A DNA stretch of 64,000 nt from UBA2784 sp964494625 (GTDB lineage Bacteria; Pseudomonadota; Alphaproteobacteria; Micropepsales; Micropepsaceae), in contig CAZBRT010000003.1 of assembly GCA_964494625.1 (NCBI GenBank), positions 519,218 to 583,217 on the forward strand. The letters run 5' to 3'. A model generated the notes under the pieces. It had not been told where the DNA came from, did not search any database, and saw only the letters and a program-made list of their open reading frames with translations. Shown piece after piece: positions 59,979-64,000 of the stretch; within the stretch, counting starts at the first letter, position 1, and each line of letters starts with the position of its first letter. A program made the position numbers and the translations under genes.

Positions 59979-60803
59979 ATGCTCAAAAGTTTCTTTGCGG
60001 CAATTGCCTGTGCCGCGATCATGGCTGCTCCCGCAAGGCCCTCGCCTGCAGACAGCACGGGGCGTGTCGTCGGTCTGGCGATGGATGCGTCCAGCGGCGA
60101 GGACGAGAGCGCCTTCTTCTTCGACGAGCTGAAACTGTCGCCCGGCGGATCTGATGGTGGATCGGATCCCGCAACCCGGTTTCTTTCTGCGGTGCCCGAT
60201 GACATCGAACCCTATTTCGATCTCTTCCTTTATGTGAGCAAGGCGGAGCGCGGACCGATTGCACAGCACATGTTCGGCTATCGGCGCGAGGCGGATGGGC
60301 GCCTGTCGTTGATCCATGACTGGCTGATTTCGACCGGGCGCGAGCGGCGCGAGAAATACTTCACGACCACGCCCATCGGGCTTTTCAAACTCGATCCCGA
60401 CCGCTTCCACGAGGACTATTGGTCCCGGACCTGGGATGCAGCGATGCCGTGGGCGATGTTTCTCGACTACACGCTGGCGTCCGGGCGTCGCACCGGTATT
60501 GCCATCCATGCGGTGACGGGAGACGCGAAAGTGGCGCGGCTCGGCTTTCGCGATTCAGGTGGCTGCATCCGCCTGTCGGTCGATGCGGCGCGCGATCTTT
60601 TTCAGACCATCCAGGCGAGTTATCGCGGTGCGGTTCCGGTCTTTGCGACCGACACAATCAATGGCGGTACCAGCCGGACGGGCGAAGTGGTGCGCCTTGC
60701 CGATGGCACGATCCTCACCCGGACGGGCTACCGGGTTCTCCTGATGATCGAGGACTATGGCGGCATAACCGGTCCGCCGGTTGTGGCGAGCACCGCACCT
60801 TAA
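59979..60803 (+). CDS. L,D-transpeptidase, copy 1
   Basis: A 274-aa exported protein with a signal peptide (about residues 1-18, AIACAAIMAAPA). The YkuD catalytic segment is AIHAVTGDAKVARL followed by RDSGGCIRLS, with the nucleophile cysteine in GGCIR and the histidine in IHA. Upstream, it shares FKLDPDRFHEDYW and AMPWAMFLDY with the next gene, so the two are paralogues. It would cross-link peptidoglycan or attach lipoproteins. ATG 59979 was chosen over a longer start without a signal sequence. Confidence 0.88.
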   Translation: MLKSFFAAIACAAIMAAPARPSPADSTGRVVGLAMDASSGEDESAFFFDELKLSPGGSDGGSDPATRFLSAVPDDIEPYFDLFLYVSKAERGPIAQHMFGYRREADGRLSLIHDWLISTGRERREKYFTTTPIGLFKLDPDRFHEDYWSRTWDAAMPWAMFLDYTLASGRRTGIAIHAVTGDAKVARLGFRDSGGCIRLSVDAARDLFQTIQASYRGAVPVFATDTINGGTSRTGEVVRLADGTILTRTGYRVLLMIEDYGGITGPPVVASTAP

Positions 60804-60924
60804 GCGTTTTTCATCAAAAACCGGTCCGCGGGCCTGCAAATGCCGCCAATGGTGCTTGGCCAAAGGCCAAAACAGCGGCATAATTTCCTAAGTTCTTGTT
60901 AACCATCAGTTCGGGTGGGCCGGG

Positions 60925-62202
60925 GTGGATTGGCTTGTCAGAAATCTGTCGGCTGCGCTTGTCATCCTTGGGGTGACGGTCTGCGCATTCACGGCTTTCC
61001 GCCTGACCCCCAACGAGGTTGGGACCTTCGCCGCCGCGCGCATCGGCGAGGCAGTCGCGTTTGCGCGCGAGACAATCATCGCATGGACCAGCGACGATGC
61101 TGAGGCGCCTCCCGCGCCCGCAAGGCACGAGACCGTCACTGTCATGCGCGATGCGCCGGTCATCCGCGCTGTTCCTGCGCCCAGCATGCCTGACACGCTC
61201 TTCATCGGTTCGCAGGTCATGCAGGCCGCCTTCGTCGCGCGCATGGAAGCTGAACGCGCTGAAGCTGAACGCGCTGATGCAGAGCGCGCAGAAGCAGAGC
61301 GCGCAGAAGCAGAGCGCGCAGAAGCAGAGCGCGCAGAAGCTGCACGTGCTGAAGAGGACGCGCTTCGTCCCGCCATTGTTGCAGACGACGACGCGGAAGA
61401 AACGGTGGTCGCTGGCGGATCGAGTGTCATCATTCCGCTGGAGCAACCGCCCGAAACGCCTGCGCCGGAAGCAGCGCCACGGATCGAGCCCCTATTGGAG
61501 CCCGAACCGCTGCCGGGCTTTGGTCCTGGCCAGCAGGCCCAGACGCTGCATCCGGTCGCGCTGCGGATGCTGGCCCAATTGCCGCCCGAGATTGTCGGCC
61601 ACTTCGACCTCTTCCTCTATGTCAGCAAGTCGGATGCGGGCCCATGGGCCCAGCAGATGTTCGTGTTCGACAAGGAAGATGGCGAAGCAGGAATGCCGCG
61701 GTTCACGCTGCTGCACCAGTGGTTCGTCTCGACAGGGCGCGAGACGGAAGAGCGCAATGCCCGCGGCGAGTTGATGTCGACCGCGACACCGCAGGGTATT
61801 TTCAAGCTTGATCCCGACCGCTTCTATCACCGGTACTGGTCCAGCCAGTGGGATCAGTCCATGCCCTGGACGATGTTCTTCGACTATCAAACCCGCGGCA
61901 ACCCGACGGGGTTGGCCATTCACGGCACGGTGCCCGAGACGGTGGCTGAACTTGGCGCGCGTGCGTCGGCCGGGTGCATTCGTCTTGCGCCCGAGAATGC
62001 CAAGACGCTTTATCGCCTCATCCGCCGCAATTATGCGGGAACAGTTCCGCGCTTCCGGATCGACCGGACAGGCACCATGAGTTCGGAAGGCATCGTCCTG
62101 CGCAACCGCCAGGGCAATCCGCGCATGGAGCAGGGCTATCGCGTCATTGTCCTCATCGACAATTTCTCGGGCGAAGATGCGGTCATCGCCACGCTTTATT
62201 GA
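60925..62202 (+). CDS. L,D-transpeptidase, copy 2 with repeat spacer
   Basis: A 425-aa protein. There is an N-terminal membrane segment (about residues 7-27) and a long periplasmic spacer with a charged AERAE repeat (about 109-143). The YkuD catalytic core follows, AIHGTVPETVAELG and RASAGCIRLAPENA. GTG 60925 is the start. Shared motifs with copy 1 include FDLFLYVSKSDAGPWAQQMF and FKLDPDRFYHRYW. The spacer probably lets the catalytic domain reach the wall. Confidence 0.88.
   Translation: MDWLVRNLSAALVILGVTVCAFTAFRLTPNEVGTFAAARIGEAVAFARETIIAWTSDDAEAPPAPARHETVTVMRDAPVIRAVPAPSMPDTLFIGSQVMQAAFVARMEAERAEAERADAERAEAERAEAERAEAERAEAARAEEDALRPAIVADDDAEETVVAGGSSVIIPLEQPPETPAPEAAPRIEPLLEPEPLPGFGPGQQAQTLHPVALRMLAQLPPEIVGHFDLFLYVSKSDAGPWAQQMFVFDKEDGEAGMPRFTLLHQWFVSTGRETEERNARGELMSTATPQGIFKLDPDRFYHRYWSSQWDQSMPWTMFFDYQTRGNPTGLAIHGTVPETVAELGARASAGCIRLAPENAKTLYRLIRRNYAGTVPRFRIDRTGTMSSEGIVLRNRQGNPRMEQGYRVIVLIDNFSGEDAVIATLY
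61249..61353 (+). repeat. 15-bp tandem repeat encoding AERAE units
   Basis: Seven 15-bp units lie in frame within L,D-transpeptidase copy 2. The four central copies (61279-61338) are identical, GCAGAGCGCGCAGAA. The two before and one after differ at a few positions. The array encodes a charged helical spacer and is a candidate for length variation between strains. Confidence 0.9.
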
Positions 62203-62229
62203 GAACCGTGGAGCTTCGCTGAGGCGCGT

Positions 62230-63279
62230 CTAGCCTTTGGTGCGCTGGCGCACGGTTTCGTAGAGGGCAATCGCTACCGCATTCGAGACATTCAGGCTTG
62301 AGAAGGCCGCCGATGTCGGCAAGCGCACGAGGTGATCGCAATTCTCGCGGGTGAGACGACGCAGGCCTTCGCCTTCCGCGCCAAAGACCAGAACCGTATC
62401 GCTGTCGAGGCGTTGGGCATTGATCGCAAAGGCACCGTCCTCGTCGAAACCCAGACGCACAAACCCTTCGCGCCCCAACTCTTCCAGCGTGCGGGAAAGA
62501 TTGACGACTTCGATCACGGGAATCTTCTCAAGCGCGCCTGAAGCAGATTTCGCCGTGACGCCGGACAAAGGCGGCGAGTGGCGCTCCTGCACAATCACGC
62601 CGTGCGCACCGAAGGCGGCAGCCGTGCGCAACACTGCGCCCAGATTGTGCGGATCATTCACCTGATCGAGCATGACGAGGAGGCGGGGCGACGCGCTCTT
62701 TGCCACGACATCGTCCAATACATGGCGCGCGAGCGGTTCAACTTCCAATGCGAGGCCCTGATGCACCGCTCCCTTGGGCAGAAGGCGGTCGAGGCGGTCA
62801 TCTTCGGTCGCCTCGACGCGCACACCGCGCGACTGGGCGGCATTGCCGAGCCTTTCGATGCCGCGCGGGCTCGCCAGCAATTTCAGGCAGCGCCGCTTGG
62901 GGTTTTTGAGGGCGGCCTCGACCGGATGGATGCCCCAAAGCCAATGGATTCGCTCGTCCATCTGATGCGGGCGGGTTTGCCGGGGGCGGCCGTGGTCCTG
63001 CCTTTGGCCATGGACGAAAGAATCAGCAGGTTTGGCCGCGCCGTATTCCGGCTTTCCGACGGGTTTGCCACTGGGCTTGCCACCCGGCTTGCCCGGCCTT
63101 TGCGGCTTGCCGTGCCTGGTGGGGGCACGATCATCGGATCGCCCGAACTTGCCGGGTTTCGCATGGCCGGGGCGGGCTGAAGGTCTGCCCGGCGGCCGGG
63201 GACCGAAATCACCCGAGGGGGGACGGCTGGAAGTGGAGCCGCCGCCTTTATTTCCACTGGGGCGATGTGATTTCTTCAT
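62230..63279 (-). CDS. rlmB: TrmH/RlmB-type 23S rRNA ribose methyltransferase
   Basis: A 349-aa SPOUT enzyme. The catalytic half has HWLWGIHPVEAALKNP, LDQVNDPHNLGAVLRTAAAFG, VFGAEGEGLRRLTRENCD and LPTSAAFSSLNVSNAVAIALYE, which are the conserved motifs 1-3. The first 105 residues are a low-complexity, K/G/P/R-rich tail (GKPGGKPSGKPVGKP), probably for RNA contact. The predicted target is a 23S rRNA ribose (Gm2251-like), inferred from the family. Confidence 0.92.
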   Translation of the reverse strand: MKKSHRPSGNKGGGSTSSRPPSGDFGPRPPGRPSARPGHAKPGKFGRSDDRAPTRHGKPQRPGKPGGKPSGKPVGKPEYGAAKPADSFVHGQRQDHGRPRQTRPHQMDERIHWLWGIHPVEAALKNPKRRCLKLLASPRGIERLGNAAQSRGVRVEATEDDRLDRLLPKGAVHQGLALEVEPLARHVLDDVVAKSASPRLLVMLDQVNDPHNLGAVLRTAAAFGAHGVIVQERHSPPLSGVTAKSASGALEKIPVIEVVNLSRTLEELGREGFVRLGFDEDGAFAINAQRLDSDTVLVFGAEGEGLRRLTRENCDHLVRLPTSAAFSSLNVSNAVAIALYETVRQRTKG

Positions 63280-63594
63280 GGCTGAAATCCGGGTGGTTTT
63301 TCAATATGGTGTGAAGGCGGGCTGGGCCGCGCCGCTCCTTACAGGAGTTCCGGGGCAGGAGGCGAGCCAAATCAGCCTGATGAAGCGGAGGGTCTCATGC
63401 CCTTCGCACCTGCACCCATCCGCTTGACACACTTTGGCAAATCCTCCATATGCCGCGCTCCCGCGAAGGGCCTTTTGCGGGAAAAGCGAGCTTGGCGCAG
63501 GCACAAAGGGCACAATTCCAGCAAAAGACGTCAGCGGGCGCGTGCCGCCCGGCTGCTTTTGCTTCTGCCTTTTTGACGTGCGCCACGTGCGCGG
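63280..63594 (+). promoter_or_regulatory. Non-coding region with tRNA-tuf promoter candidate
   Basis: No supported gene lies in this 315-base gap. A TTGACA (63424-63429) and CATATG (63447-63452) are spaced by 17 bases, oriented toward tRNA-Tyr. This is a plausible promoter for the tRNA-Tyr/tRNA-Gly/tuf cluster. The other side serves the divergent rlmB gene. Confidence 0.5.
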
Positions 63595-63679
63595 GGAGGG
63601 GTGCCCGAGTGGCTAAAGGGGACGGACTGTAAATCCGTTGGCTACGCCTACGCTGGTTCGAATCCAGCCCCCTCCACCA
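63595..63679 (+). tRNA. tRNA-Tyr (GTA)
   Basis: An 85-nt class II tRNA with a long variable arm. The acceptor stem pairs GGAGGGG with CCCCTCC, the anticodon loop is CTGTAAA with anticodon GTA at 63629-63631, the T-arm is GGTTCGAATCC, and the 3' CCA is encoded. It is the first gene of a tRNA-tuf cluster. Confidence 0.96.
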
Positions 63680-63791
63680 TCGCGCATCGCGTGTGATGCC
63701 GGGCCCGGTGAGTTTGAAGAACGGATAGTTGCGTAAGCGGAAGTTGCGTCGGGCTGCGGATCACGAGCATGAGATATGAGGGAATGAAGCG

Positions 63792-63865
63792 GCGGGTGTA
63801 GCTCAATGGTAGAGCAGAAGCCTTCCAAGCTTACGACGAGGGTTCGATTCCCTTCACCCGCTCCA
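63792..63865 (+). tRNA. tRNA-Gly (TCC)
   Basis: A 74-nt tRNA. The acceptor stem pairs GCGGGTG with CACCCGC, the anticodon loop CTTCCAA holds TCC at 63824-63826, the T-arm is GGTTCGATTCC, and CCA is encoded. It lies 112 bases after tRNA-Tyr and 88 bases before tuf. Confidence 0.95.
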
Positions 63866-63953
63866 GTCCGGCATCGAATTCGGGCAACGGGCAAGCCGCC
63901 ATCTTTCGCGTTGAGACACTGAAACACAAACTGACGAGCAACGGACGAGCGTT

Positions 63954-64000
63954 ATGGGCAAGGAAAAGTTTGAGAGGAACAAGCCGCATTGCAACATCGG
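63954..64000 (+). CDS. tuf: Elongation factor Tu, N-terminal start
   Basis: Only the first 15 codons are visible: MGKEKFERNKPHCNI and then the window ends. This is the conserved EF-Tu start before the GHVDHGKT loop. EF-Tu carries aminoacyl-tRNA to the ribosome. The second residue is Gly instead of the more common Ala or Ser. The tRNA-Tyr/tRNA-Gly order upstream matches the conserved tRNA-tufB arrangement. Confidence 0.9.
   Translation, partial: MGKEKFERNKPHCNI

Noticed and set aside
61249..61353. Tandem repeat as a possible CRISPR-like array
   Set aside because: Units are 15 bp without spacers, in frame with a coding sequence, and encode AERAE repeats.

Overview
The window reads as chromosomal DNA of an aerobic alphaproteobacterium. 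GC content is high over most of its length. The evidence is a complete ccoNOQP-GHIS (fixNOQP-GHIS) block with FNR/FixK boxes, a phosphatidylcholine synthase, an Rsm22-type methyltransferase, a DUF2336 protein, a TctABC-type transporter, and a tRNA-Tyr/tRNA-Gly/tuf cluster. Family-level placement cannot be read from the sequence alone.

Positions 1-7286 look like the end of a genomic island abutting the 3' end of a tRNA-Ser(GCT) gene. It holds the C-terminal part of a UvrD/AddA-like helicase-nuclease, a DUF262 remnant cut by a 1300-bp IS5-family element with a 4-bp target duplication, a translationally coupled trio (DUF2924 protein, large serine recombinase, HTH-like protein) and a trypsin-like protease. 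The chromosome backbone appears to start at the tRNA.

Positions 7733-20630 hold a CBS-pair protein, an M23 peptidase, and the cbb3 oxidase structural and maturation genes in one tightly packed run (10562-18414). FNR/FixK boxes lie on both sides, each in a divergent intergenic region next to a small or DUF membrane protein gene. A MFS carrier follows.

Positions 20700-42331 are mixed housekeeping and accessory genes: PadR with a duplicated-domain membrane protein; a PLP dehydratase coupled to tctBA, with tctC convergent; two CDP-alcohol phosphotransferases back to back; FAD enzymes; an acyl-CoA dehydrogenase; a sigma-54-preceded lytic transglycosylase-like gene; Rsm22; a degenerate EAL protein; a Nudix hydrolase; a receiver protein with a helical partner; NAD kinase; moaA; and DUF2336.

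Positions 42467-57941 carry glpK, a small cytochrome c and a TetR-headed operon (44434-49155). That operon encodes an unrecognised ferritin-like diiron candidate, two paralogous SDRs and a luciferase-like flavin monooxygenase. It is the best candidate here for an undescribed catabolic system. A TPR protein, a 51-residue membrane protein, a methyltransferase with regulatory domain, a two-gene RND efflux system coupled to a glycosyltransferase, and DUF502 follow.

Positions 58122-64000 hold metG with a KFSTS signature, two tandem paralogous L,D-transpeptidases, a TrmH/RlmB-type rRNA methyltransferase with a long basic tail, tRNA-Tyr(GTA), tRNA-Gly(TCC) and the start of tuf.
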